64,000 nucleotides of DNA from Lentinus brumalis (Eukaryota > Basidiomycota > Agaricomycetes > Polyporales > Polyporaceae): NCBI GenBank assembly GCA_001792895.1, contig MARA01000022.1, positions 1 through 64,000 on the forward strand. The letters run 5' to 3'. Below the pieces are notes generated by a model. It had not been told where the DNA came from. It saw nothing but the letters and a program-made list of their open reading frames with translations, and made no database searches. How positions within the stretch are numbered: the stretch's first letter is position 1; each line of letters starts with the position of its first letter. Shown piece by piece: positions 25,015 through 34,808 of the stretch. The translations under genes and the position numbers were made by a program.

Positions 25015-25939
25015 ATGTCCATGCCCCCGGAGAAGACGTACCAGGCGAACCTCGAGCAGGCCCTCCGCAAGGCCGTAGACGCGGGCGTGCACATTGGTAT
25101 TGTCCCGGCGATGATGCGCCCGAGCGTGGCGACAGTGCCGTACCTCAGGCACATGTCTAAAGTGCGGGCGAAATCCTGCGTTCAGTGCAGCGAGAAAGGG
25201 CGGGTATGTCGCGCAACCAACCTGAGCACGGAGCGTTGCTGGGACTGCCGGGAGGAGAGGAAGTGCTCGTGGGAGACGGGTGAGTATTCGTCGTGGTAGT
25301 GATGAGAGTAGACTAACGACCAATGTCAGAGATGCGGCAGAAGTTCAAGAAACACACCCTTCATGTCGAGCGCTATGCGATGGCCACGGAGGAAGGCCTC
25401 ATCGCGCTCCCGAAAGGTGCGATTTGGGGCGGCAAGACGGAGCAGTCGGAGGACATGCGCGAGCATGTGCCCCTGAAGAAGGAGAAGGGTGTGGCCGACG
25501 GTGAGGCCGCTGTGGGCGACGGGAGCGAGCATGTGCCCCTGAAGAAGGAGAAGGGTGTGGCCGACGGTGAGGCCGTTGTGGGGACGAGAGCGAGACCGCT
25601 GATGGGACCGTGCTGCAGCGAGTGCTTTCGCGCCTGGGGGCGATCGAACAAAAGGTCGACCAGCTGCTGGCGGAGAAGAAGCGCAAGGCCTCGTCGCTTT
25701 CGGAGGCCTCCCCTGAGTCGTCTGCGGAGCCCCCGCTCTCGCAGCCATCCGCCCGTGCCAAGCGTAAGAGTCCTCGCCTTTTGGTCATAACCTATGCTGA
25801 CCTGGCATCGCAGGTGCCCGCCGTCGCGTTGCGTCCTCCCCCGCGGAGCCCGTCGCAGGCCCTTCCGGGACGCGCCACTCGGAGGACGAGACTAGTGTAT
25901 AGGATGCACGAAGACGGCAACAGTGGCGGACGATGCTAG
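25015..25939 (+). CDS. Zn2Cys6-like zinc-cluster protein, right copy
   Basis: The start is MSMPPEKTYQANLEQ. Exon 1 (25015-25279, 265 bp) and exon 2 (from 25330) flank a 50-bp intron with GTGAGT and CAG ends. The six cysteines are spaced C-x2-C-x6-C-x9-C-x2-C-x5-C, as in the left copy at 5135-6017, and shared text includes VPAM, RPS, AT and ATNLS. The two proteins are clearly homologous but well diverged. Exon 2 contains two in-frame 22-residue repeats (EHVPLKKEKGVADGEA...). It then has a heptad-like segment VLSRLGAIEQKVDQLLAEKK, read in a frame one base earlier; the slip lies at the G run near 25584. Orientation is opposite to the left copy, so the two bracket the 5-26 kb block. Proposed role: small DNA-binding regulator; inferred from the cysteine pattern only. 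Confidence 0.68.
25461..25592 (+). repeat. two 66-bp coding tandem repeats
   Basis: Units starting at 25461 and 25527 are nearly identical and keep the frame (22 codons each). They encode the acidic/lysine linker of the right zinc-cluster protein. Confidence 0.8.
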
Positions 25940-26120
25940 TACGCGGGCTGTGACGGTCTGACTCTTGGATATGTAGTCTGGTTCGCTATGTGAATGCACG
26001 GCTCTGAGTGCTCACTAAGTATGCTATTGTGAGACCTGTCGGGACGGACGCGGTTAAGTTGCGGAGGCGGGTCCACATCGGGACGCTGCGCTTCGCACAG
26101 GAGGGCGGTCGCCGGTTCGC

Positions 26121-26300
26121 ATGATAATTTGGGATACAGGACGTGTACATGAGGATGAACTAATACTCGCAGGGAGGACTACTACGTTTACGCGCGGGAC
26201 CACGGCCCTACTGGTCACCGCGGAGATTACGCGGCTCGTGGACGAGGACGAAGTCGGTCTTGCGCTGCGACGGCGGTTCGCTGCGACAGGTCGCCATGGC
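26121..26300 (+). other. protein-like segment, plus strand
   Basis: This frame reads DTGRVHEDELILAGRTTTF and then GTTALLVTAEITRLVDEDEV. It has a balanced composition typical of real coding sequence. No start or gene context is clear, and a protein-like segment on the other strand lies immediately to the right. It could be a rearranged exon. Confidence 0.25.
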
Positions 26301-26349
26301 GCTTGGGGGCGAAAGAGTGAGCGTGAAGAACTCACGGAGGGAGCTGGAC

Positions 26350-26740
26350 TCACAATCCAGCGGCGAGGCGTGCGAGCGTCGCATCTTGCATGGCGCAATT
26401 GGTGTACCCCTCGAAAGCGGCCGTCGCGCGGAAGACTAACGCGTTGGCGGCGTAGGGCGCATCCGCGCGAGCTTCGATGGGGAAGTGGACCACGAACGTG
26501 TTCTGGGACCGTTGCATCCGGACGAGGAGGTAGTCGGTGGGCGCGGGGGAACAGAAGACGGAGCCGACGTTGGGGATTTGGAGACCGCGCCCCATGGCGA
26601 AGGATTGCATGCGAACGCGTTGGATGCGGGCTTCGCCGGTAGGCCCGAAGTGAATGGCGTTGATGAAACGGGCCTGGAACACGGGTGAGCGGGCGCACAT
26701 CGGAATCGTACGTGCGAACACTGACAGTGTCGGCCATCGT
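26350..26740 (-). CDS. hypothetical protein fragment
   Basis: Read leftward, the segment FINAIHFGPTGEARIQRVRM...GLQIPNVGSVFCSP...VVHFPIEARADAPYAANAL ends at a stop at 26350. The composition is that of a folded protein, unlike the Arg/Pro-rich opposite frame. No ATG-initiated complete gene is evident. Function unknown. Confidence 0.35.
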
Positions 26741-27129
26741 GCAGGGGAGAGCGGGAGTGCTGGTGGCAGGGGCGGGCTTGGACGATAATTGCGGCACAGG
26801 CGCCTCAAAAACAGTCAGGCGTCTCGTCCCATGCGCGTGGTTTGGCGCCCCGAATGATACGGTTAATTCTAAGGTGCGTACAGGATCCAAAAGACGACAC
26901 AAAAGTGATGCGTGTGCAGGAACCGGAACAATATACGTCGACATGGGTACGAGAGAGGACGGACTCATGGTAGCCGCGGGCAGGCCGGCACCAAAGACGC
27001 ACCCATGGCGGCGGCCGCGGACCTGAGTCCTGGTGCAAGACGGTCAATCTGGAAGGTAAGTCGGGTTCAACAGCGACGAGATCAGTCCAGGTGTCGCTGG
27101 CCGTCTTGGTCCCCTCGGCGCAAGGGGAG

Positions 27130-28690
27130 TGTCCGCGGCTCCAGATAGCGAGGAGACGCGTGTGTGGACGCGTATGGTTGTCAGGCGGGACGTAGCGAGC
27201 AGCGAGACGCGTGGACGCGTCTGTTGCCCGTCTTCGTGGTCTTGCAGCCCCGGGGAGGCGGCTCGTCTGCGTGAGTGCACACGGCGACGGCGGCAGCGAC
27301 ACGGGTCCTTGGACGCGTCTCGCTGCCCGTCTTCGTGCTCTTGCAGCCCCGGGCGTCCGCGGGAGGTAGCGAGCAGCGAGAGGCGTCTTTGGACGCGTCC
27401 CGCTGCACGTCTTCGTGCTTCGGCAGCACTCGGGGTTGGCGGGTGGGGACAGCGACGAGACGCGCGGGCCTTGTTGGCGGTCTGGCAGCGCAGGACCGAG
27501 CCCGGAGGAAGCGAGCAGCGAGACGGGTCCGTGGACGCGTCTGCTGCCCGTCTTCGTGGTCTTGCAGCCCTGGGGAGGCGGCTCGTCTGCGTAAGTGCGA
27601 ACGGCCACGGGCCACGGCGGCAGCGAGACGGGTCCTTGGACGCGTCTCGCTGCCCGTCTTCATGCTCTTGCAGCCCCGGGGGTCCGCGGGAGGTAGCGTG
27701 CAGCGAGAGGCGTCTTTGGACGCGTCCCGCTGCACGTCTTCGTGCTTGGGCAGCACCCGGGGTTGGCGGGTGGGGACAGCGAGGAGAGGCGCCGGCCTTG
27801 ATCAGAACACGGTGAGTACTCTGTCGTCGCGCCGCCAAAGCAGAGCTGACGTACCTGGTGTTCGTTTAGCTGCGCCCGGGTTGCGTCACCGTCCACGGTG
27901 CCCGCTGGGAAGCCGCACGCGGTCGCTGCTGGAGAGGGTTTCAGAATCGCACCTCCAGTACTCAAAGGTCCGCGGACGCACCTGCCAGTGCGATACGAGA
28001 GGTGCCGAGCGTCGTTGGCTACGACACCCCGCCGGCGCGCGCCATACCGCGTTCGTCCCTGGATTATCGTGAGCGAACAGTCGCGTGCCGTACAGAGACG
28101 CTGCTGACGTACCTCGTGTTGCGTGCAGCGTGGGCTCGGAGCAAGCCACGAAGGCCTGGGAGGCGCAGAACGTCTGGCACGAGAGACAAGGCCGTTGTGT
28201 GCGACGCGATCTGCGATCTGCAGCCGGGCGTGAGTGGTGTGCATCCGGGAGCGGGCGCGACGTACTTACTTCTTGCGTAGGCGGCTCGTCTGCGTAAGTG
28301 CGAACGGCCACGGGCCACGGCGGCAGCGAGACGGGTCCTTGGACGCGTCTCGCTGGCCGTCTTCATGCTCTTGCAGCGCCGGGGGTGCGCGGGAGGTAGC
28401 GTGCAGCGAGAGGCGTCTTTGGACGCGTCCCGCTGCACGTCTTCGTGCTTGGGCAGCACCCGGGGTTGGTGGGTGGGGACAGCGACGAGACGCGCCGGCC
28501 TTGTTGGCGGTGTGGCAGCGCAGGACCGTGCCCGGAGGAAGCGAGCAGCGAGACGGGTCCGTGGACGCGTCTGCTGCCCGTCTTCGTGGTCTTGCAGCCC
28601 CGGGGAGGCGGCTCGTCTGCGTAAGTGCGCACGGTCGCGGCGAGATGGTAGGCTGGGCAGGCGCGAGACGCGTTAGGAGCCGGGTCTACG
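27130..28690. repeat. complex GC-rich repeat array
   Basis: Units of roughly 85-110 bp recur with the words TGGACGCGTC, GCCCGTCTTCGTG, CTTGCAGCCCCGGG and GGCGGCTCGTCTGCGT. On top of this there is a long direct duplication: ~27576-27790 matches 28279-28493 (offset 703) with few differences, and 27457-27600 is again similar to 28482-28630. Unrelated sequence (~27800-28275) separates the two blocks. Frames through the array are artefacts of the repeat. Confidence 0.8.
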
Positions 28691-29197
28691 GACGCGCCTC
28701 GTTGCTGTGGAGTGCGCACTCTGGGCGCGGAGAACCCTGGCGGGAGGAGGCGGATGGCGAGAGGCGGCGGATGGCGAGAGGCGGCATTTGGACGCCTCTC
28801 CCTGCCCGTGCTCGTGCGGGTTCAGCACCGGGACGAGGTGGTAGCGTGGAGGGCCACGACACGCGTCATTGCACGCGTGTCGTGGGTCGTCTTCGGGGCC
28901 TGGAGGTGTAAGAGCAACGAGATGCGTCGCTGGATGCATCTCGAGACTCTTGCAGGCCAGGAGGATGCCGTGGTAGTTGGAGACTTGGGACACGGTGCTC
29001 TTGAAGCACCGAGGGTCCGTGTATACTAATGACTTCGGACATCGTGACTTCGGACATCGTCGCGCTGGTGTGCGGGCAGAGAGCGAGGTGGTGCGCGCCA
29101 GGCGCGCGGCCGTGCTGAGAGCGTCAGCGTCGTGCTTCCCAACCACCACCAGAACCACCACCAGATTTACCTGCGCTAGTGTGCTACATCTATCGCT
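28691..29197. other. GC-rich tail of the repeat region
   Basis: Degenerate units continue to about 28930. A short direct repeat with the core ACTTCGGACATCGT occurs twice at ~29032-29059. No gene is recognised. Confidence 0.4.
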
Positions 29198-29525
29198 ATG
29201 GCATCTCCTACTCACTTGCGTTCGGGTACCGGGGGCGACCAAGACGGCGGTCATGTCAAGGAGGGCCGGGAGGATGGGAAGGTGAAGCAAGAGCAGGGGA
29301 GGGTGGACAAGAACGAGAAACAGGCATACGAAGGTGAGTAGCCTGCCGGCTAGTACGTCACGACTCGCTGAGCTGCGCTGTCCTCGCAGCCATGGTTAAA
29401 TGGTTCGCCCAGCTAAACCGTCGCTGCGAGAAGGCACAGGGACCGGCGGTCAAAGGTGAGTATGTTCACGTTCGGGCGTGCATTGCGTGACGTGTAGTGC
29501 CGCAGAGAAGCCCCAGTCACTCTGA
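29198..29525 (+). CDS. putative small basic/acidic protein
   Basis: ATG at 29198 opens MASPTHLRSGTGGDQDGG, followed by a Lys/Glu-rich stretch. Splicing at GTGAGTAG (~29334) to CAG (~29389) adds MVKWFAQLNRRCEKAQ. A second GTGAGT donor (~29456) to CAG (~29504) adds a short tail with a stop at 29525. Exon phases agree at both junctions, which is the main support. It could also be the 5' end of a longer gene if the last acceptor is different. Function unknown. Confidence 0.35.
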
Positions 29526-30239
29526 AGCAGGGGAACACTCGTGGGCTCACTATGGAGCTCTTTCTTGGTGTGGCAACGGTGGCGGTCTGCTTGAGTGTGC
29601 GTGACGCGAAGCGGATGGTTTGATGTAATTACACAGACGAGTATTCTACTCAGTGCGGTCTTTGGTCAATTGTTCGCTCCGACGACGCGGCAACGAGCTC
29701 GCCCTCCGTCAGCACTCCTGCCAGTGTGGCCGAAGAGCCCTTGCACCGCGCCGCCGCCACCGCGAGCACCACGGTCCTGAGCACACCCGCCGGTGCGCAC
29801 CTATTGCTATCTATGTACCCTGGTATGTTCACTTTGTCTTCTGCGTGGGATGACGTATGCGGGGACGATGCGGGGAAAGGTGTGCTGCCGGCGGTACGAT
29901 CGGGATACTCGCGCAGGTTGCCGGCGGGATGGTCGAGGAGGGCTGGGCGGGGCGTTGATGGGACATCGAGCGCGCTCGACGGTCGGGAGTGCTCGGAGGT
30001 GGGTCAGAGACGCTGGGCGGGAGGGGGTATAGGCGGGGGAGGGATCCAGGCCCGGGAGGAGGACGGAAGGCGGGCGGAAGTCATAGATATGATGCGCCTG
30101 CGGGTGGGAGAGGCGCTGGCCCGCCGCCGCCCGCCACAGGCGGGCGGGCGGGCGTCTCACGCGGCCCACGCGCATCCGCGACCGACGTCGTTCATCGCGT
30201 CCGTTCGCGGCAAAACGACATTCATTCGGTAGCTACGAC
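29526..30239. other. GC-rich intergenic region
   Basis: The plus strand is G-rich (29880-30170). Open frames here are Gly/Arg or Pro/Arg rich and look like composition artefacts. It probably contains the promoter of the gene at 30240. Confidence 0.4.
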
Positions 30240-30932
30240 ATGGAAGTATATGTGTACAAAATACGACGGCGATCCGTGCAGGCGTCGACGCTACACGGCG
30301 TGTCGCGCGACTTTGCAAAAACGCCCGGCCTATCTTGGCGGCGTTTTTGTGAAGTCGATTGTGGACGGCTCCGGAACATCCTTCCTCGCAGCGAATTGCC
30401 AAACCGTCGGGTTGACAAACCACCGCTCTACTACTACGGCTTCCCCTTCACTAAACAGTATGCCGTCGACTACGCCAAACGCCATCGTCTCACAATCGAG
30501 CTTGTCGATGAAGACCGCGAGGCCTTCGATGGCAAGGAGGTCTTCGACTTCGGTGACGTGGACGACAAACTTATGTCCAACCCCGATCTTCGCCGCTTCG
30601 TCAATATTGCTTCCCAGTATCTCATGGTTGAGGATCTCTCCAAGAGATGCAGGATGCGACTACAGTCCGGTCGTCCGTTCTGTCTCGAGTGGGACGGCAT
30701 CGTCGCGCTGTGGTCAAACTTTGACGTCAAGGAGCGCTATGCGAGGTGTTACAACTACGACGCAGTGGTCGAGACCTTGACATCTGCCATGAACGAGGGC
30801 GATGGTCCTGAGAGCAAGCTGCAATGGTGGTACGACTGGGATAATGACGTGGTACGCATCATACTTCCGCCCTGTCCGCGCTTTTGCGTACTGATCAAGT
30901 CTCATCAGGGCGTTCTCAGGAGCATTGATTGA
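30240..30932 (+). CDS. hypothetical protein, 230 aa
   Basis: This is a single intact frame starting MEVYVYKIRRRSVQAS. It has even composition and many aromatic residues (KPPLYYYGFPFTKQYAVDY, LQWWYDWDNDVVRIILPP). There is no signal peptide, membrane segment or recognised motif. A MITE begins 14 bp beyond the stop. Function unknown; I regard it as a genuine gene because of its length, composition and lack of interruption. Confidence 0.55.
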   Translation: MEVYVYKIRRRSVQASTLHGVSRDFAKTPGLSWRRFCEVDCGRLRNILPRSELPNRRVDKPPLYYYGFPFTKQYAVDYAKRHRLTIELVDEDREAFDGKEVFDFGDVDDKLMSNPDLRRFVNIASQYLMVEDLSKRCRMRLQSGRPFCLEWDGIVALWSNFDVKERYARCYNYDAVVETLTSAMNEGDGPESKLQWWYDWDNDVVRIILPPCPRFCVLIKSHQGVLRSID

Positions 30933-30946
30933 ATTGAGTCACACTG

Positions 30947-31216
30947 TACTGTACCATTTAAATCTATTCAACCAGTCACGCGTCACAGGGGCCCAAAATG
31001 GTCGAATTTTGGGCCTCTGTCACAGGTCACCGGGCGAGTGGTCGGATACCTCGTCCGGGCGCTTACCGCCTTCGGCGGGGCGCGCTGCCGCGCGCCCTAG
31101 TTTGGTCGAAATTCGACCGGATGTCACGCTCGTCCGGCCGGTTGGTCGAATGGTCGAACCCAAACCCACCGGTCACAGGTCACACCCCTGGTTGAATAGA
31201 TTTAAATGGTACAGTA
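30947..31216. mobile_element. MITE with perfect 29-bp terminal inverted repeats
   Basis: Bases 30947-30975 are the exact reverse complement of 31188-31216. If the outer TA on each side is the target duplication, the element is 30949-31214 (266 bp) with 27-bp TIRs starting CTGTACCATTTAAATC. TA duplication points to Tc1/mariner- or pogo-type mobilisation (inference). Subterminal GTCACAGG/GTCAC words repeat on both sides. There is no coding capacity. Confidence 0.85.
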
Positions 31217-31591
31217 TGTTGCTTTGTGTGTCCTTTCTTTGTGTTCGTAACTGCCCTCCAATGTACATGTAAGTATAACATATTCTGTGTGGCACAACGA
31301 ACACATGCCGTGATAGTGGAAGCTACGTATGTTGTATCATCAAACTCGTTATGTCGTTTATAGCTGTTCGCGGTCCAGTGGGCAGTGGGAGTAAGCAATA
31401 AGTACGTCGCGAGCCAACACGGCGTGATCGAGCGGTTGGCGCCAGCTCGCGGTCGTTGGCGCGTCCTTGCTCCCTGCACGGTGCAACCAGGTGCAGCCTC
31501 CTCCTCCTCCTCCTCCCATAAGTCTACGCCCAGCCGCGGTCTTACTCGAGGCTACACTTTATTTTCAAATCTCACTACACAAGCTCGGACC

Positions 31592-32658
31592 ATGATGACC
31601 ACGCGGCACATGTTCAAGTTGCAGTTTCCCCAAGATACCACCCCACGTCTCGCGGATGCGCCGGCCTTTAAGGATGGTGAAGACGGCTGGGACACACTTG
31701 AAGCATACTACCACGGCTCAGAGCTCTCTTTCGACATTCGTGCCACTGTCCGGGAGCGCATCCATAACGGCAACATGCGAGCCTTCCGGGTGGGGCTCTA
31801 CCCTGTTCACGGCAATACGATCGCAGGCGAGGAGCTGATTGCGATCTGCAAGGTTGCCTACGGTAGGAGGCGGGCGGAGCTCTTGAAGAAAGAAGCAGAC
31901 CTCTATAGGGACAAGCTCGCGTCATTGCAGGGCAAATGGGTCCCAGCCATCTTCGGTTGTTACCTTGGCCAGACTGTCGAAGCCTGGACATGTATCCTGG
32001 TCATGCAAGACTGCGGTAGACCCCTACCTTGTCCTTTTTATATGCTTCCTACACAGTCGCGGTAAGAACATTGTTCTACACTATTTGCCGAGCGGTCGCT
32101 TACTTACTTCCCGCCACACAGGGCTCAGGTGGTTGACGGCTTGCACCACCTCCACAAAGCGGGTATCGTCCACCGCGACTTCACCGAACGTAACATTGTT
32201 ATACAGAAGACGGACAGCGGAAAGTACTGGCTCACCATCGTCGACTTCGGCGAGGCCAGGGAGCACGACTGCCCGTGCAAGGACTGGAAGGTCGAGCTGT
32301 ACGCCCCCAAACCGGTCACTGGGACGTTTGACTGCGCTGAACTGTGGAACGCATGTGCCCAAGATGTTGACATTTGGAGACCCAGTACGTCCCTCTTACG
32401 CACGGCTACGTTGTGGCCCCATATGGCTCGAAACTGACGTCGTTTGGCACAGGGACCGTCTGCTTCTACGAGGAGTTCTACCCGGCCGACTGGGCGGCCT
32501 CCGATACTCCGGAGGAGTTCCTCGAGAAGGTCCGTATACCTGACGGTATCATGCGGGAGGATGCGCTCGAATACGCTTACAGTGTGATAACGCGGTACCG
32601 AGAGGCGGCATGGACTCGGCTGGAGTGGGATAAGCTCCCTCTGCTGTGGAAGGACTGA
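31592..32658 (+). CDS. protein-kinase-like protein
   Basis: Exon 1 (31592 to ~32015) begins MMTTRHMFKLQFPQ. It carries ELIAICKVAYGRRRAELLKKEADLY, a possible ATP-site lysine and helix-C glutamate region, and ends in an LVMQDCG hinge-like segment. Exon 2 (from ~32122 to 32384) holds LHHLHKAGIVHRDFTERNIVI and IVDFGEA, the HRD catalytic loop (Asp, Asn) and DFG metal site. Exon 3 (32453-32658) follows a clean GTACGT...CAG intron in matching phase and encodes the C-terminal helices (TRYREAAWTRLEWDKLPLLW). The protein is ~320 aa, shorter than canonical kinases and without a clear glycine loop, so it may be an atypical or degenerate kinase. The exon 1/2 junction phase does not fit simply; a five-base micro-exon between 32057 and 32061 or a missing base are possible explanations. 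A related fragment lies at 50909-51262 on the minus strand. Confidence 0.65.
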
Positions 32659-32817
32659 ACCTCGCGATCGGGTACTGCGTCGTCTTCCTTGTTAAGACCA
32701 CTGTCTACGTACGTTGTAGTTTACTACCCGGACTCTCAAACCTGCGTTCCAGTTTGAGGCGCAACTATGTTTGCGCACCTCTGCTGAGCATTCTACCAGT
32801 TTGACTTGGTCGTAAAC

Positions 32818-33158
32818 TATTGAAGGTTGCAGCGGCTAGATGATACCGTTAGGACTCAGTCTGTGTGCACGTAGTGTGAACAGCTGTATTGTATTTACCT
32901 AGATGATACCGTTAGGACTAGTACATCGTCAGTACAGTATCTCTAGTGTGTGGAACATAGAACTCTTACCTCAGTCTGTGTGCACGTAGTGTGAACAGCT
33001 GAGGAAGAGGGACGAAAATCTCGAAAGGATAGAGGGTGTGATTACGTAAGGGATCAAGTAAGAAACGTATTAGAAGTCGAGTAAGAAGTGAACTAAGTAG
33101 CTTGTAAGTAGTTGTAACTAGTGAGATGTAAGTACGGTCTAAAGGACGCCTTTCAACA
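32818..33158 (-). repeat. copia 3' LTR
   Basis: 341 bp; on the minus strand it runs TGTTGAAAGG...CCTTCAATA. It matches 43987-44327 almost perfectly. Confidence 0.95.
32836..33002. repeat. interleaved direct repeats inside the copia LTR
   Basis: Word A (21 bp, CTAGATGATACCGTTAGGAC...) occurs at 32836-32856 and 32899-32919. Word B (~32 bp, starting CTCAGTCTGTGTGCACGTAG) occurs at 32855-32886 and 32971-33002. The order is A-B-A-spacer-B. The same pattern is in the other LTR. These may be repeated promoter/enhancer boxes. Confidence 0.85.
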
Positions 33159-33229
33159 CGCCCACTCAGCGAATCTAGTGTAAACGACTTCAACGCAGAA
33201 GAGTAACGTAAAGTAAACAAAGAAGTCCG

Positions 33230-33559
33230 TCAAGATAAGCCCATACCAAGACAGAACCGCTCATGCTTCTCTCGAGCAAGAGCTTTTGTGAGAACGTCGG
33301 CGACCTGGTCACCGGTCGGCACATACTCGACGCGAATGCGCTGCTCCTCGATCTCATCTCGAATGAAATGATGACGGACAGCGATATGCTTCGTCCGATC
33401 GTGGAACGTCGCGTTCTTCGCGAGCGCCATGGCAGACTGGTTGTCGGCAAGCAGCAGGGTCCCGACATCGCCAGGAGCGTCGTACGTCGAGCCATAGATC
33501 TCGGAGAGGAAGGTCCGGATCCAGAGGGCTTCCTTCGCGGCAGATGCCAGGGCGACGTA
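33230..33559 (-). pseudogene. copia RNase H C-terminal part, separated by gypsy insertion
   Basis: Reading leftward from the gypsy boundary, the frame contains LADNQSAMALAKNATFHDRTKHI-type sequence: RTKHIAVRHHFIRDE and VEYVPTGDQVADVLTKALA, the standard end of copia RNase H, with a stop at 33230-33232. It continues the frame that stops being copia at 39794. The 5-bp ACGTA duplicated by the gypsy insertion marks the break. Confidence 0.9.
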
Positions 33560-33927
33560 TGTTACGAACAGCCTCCCCGGTACTATTCATTTCCTTTCCC
33601 AGTCATCCTATTGTTCGATCACCATGATTCCCATGGTCCCTCTCACGCTATTGTCTTCATCCATGATGTCTCTCACGCTATTGTCTTCTGACACTATTGT
33701 TCCCTCATGTATATAAGACCACCAGCGCTACCTGGGGACCCTCAGTTTCGACCTCTTGTCCCCAGGTAAGCCAAGCTGTACTTCGCTCTGTAGATACCTC
33801 TCTCAATACATCTTGTCCCCAGCCCTGATCGTCGAGCATTGCTCCGCTCTCGCTGCACAAGTGCTCGTCGACGCCCCTGCTCGTCTCGTGAGTCTTTCCT
33901 GATCCCCCTCGACGATCAGTCGTAACA
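33560..33927 (+). repeat. gypsy 5' LTR
   Basis: 368 bp, begins TGTTACGAAC and ends CGTAACA. It contains direct repeats of TCTCACGCTATTGTCTTC, a TATA box and a CAGGTAAG-like site downstream of the inferred start. Confidence 0.97.
33710..33754 (+). promoter_or_regulatory. gypsy LTR TATA box and inferred transcription start
   Basis: TATATAAG at 33710-33717 is followed 34 bp later by AGTTTCGACCT (33744-33754). The latter is the exact complement of the PBS, which is what a self-primed element needs at its RNA 5' end. The start position is inferred from this agreement. Confidence 0.75.
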
Positions 33928-33929
33928 TT

Positions 33930-33940
33930 AGGTCGAAACT
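33930..33940 (+). promoter_or_regulatory. gypsy primer-binding site, self-priming type
   Basis: AGGTCGAAACT begins two bases after the LTR and pairs perfectly with 33744-33754 in the LTR (R region). I see no match to a tRNA 3' end. Tf1 of fission yeast uses an 11-nt self-primer of this kind. Confidence 0.75.
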
Positions 33941-34808
33941 TCAACACGAGCACTGGCGTACTCCCCCCCCACCCTCCATCGGTTGATCGCCGGTTCTATA
34001 ACCGCGCTCCTGGTGTTGAGCTGTATCTGTCGCTGTTGGTTCTACAACCTACGTGCGCGGTACTACCCCCTGGACCCCCACCGCTGTCCAGTAAGACTCT
34101 GAGGTCCACTGACAGGCGAAGGTCAGGTGAACTCGTGTTCTACCTGACGTCGACCTCTACACACTGGATCAGCCCCGTCCCTCTTGTGCCCCCTACAACC
34201 ACGCCTTTCATTCAAGTGCGGTAGAAGATCATCACTGGCGCGGCACTGATCAGCGGTGGTACATCTGTGATCAGCAACCTTGTCCAGAGCGACTACCTAC
34301 CTGGGCGTCAGACGCGCAAGTCTGGACCGATCTCCATACCTACGTCTACCCCACACCGGAACAGGAGGAGCAGATCCGCCAGCGACTGACACAACCAGTT
34401 GCCACTACTACTGCTAGTGGACGCCCCCTACGTGAGGCAGTCCGCCTTTCGTCCAGCAGACCAGGTACCCGCCCGCCGAGCCGTCTCCCTAGCCGCACCA
34501 ACACCCCTCCCACTGAGTCCCCACTCGGTGGATCCCGGATCCCTCTCCCCACTGCGCTCGTCCTTGCCAGCGAGCGTCTGCAACGTCGAGCATCAGGATC
34601 CTTCAGTCCAGTTGCCACCACCTCGGCACTGCCCCCTCAGTCCCAGCCGGAGGGACGACAACCTGACATCGTCCTCAACTCCCCGCCTCGGACTTCCCCA
34701 CCACCTCTTCCTCCACGGAATCCTTCACGGACGACTACCCCTAGTGCTCCGTCGCAAGGCTCCTCGCACCCCACCACACCACCACCCATCACCCCCACTC
34801 TCCCCACC

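Noticed and set aside
27044..28072. long open frames on both strands in the repeat array
   Set aside because: All follow the repeat period and consist of Arg/Ala/Ser-rich repeats; no start, domain or splice logic.
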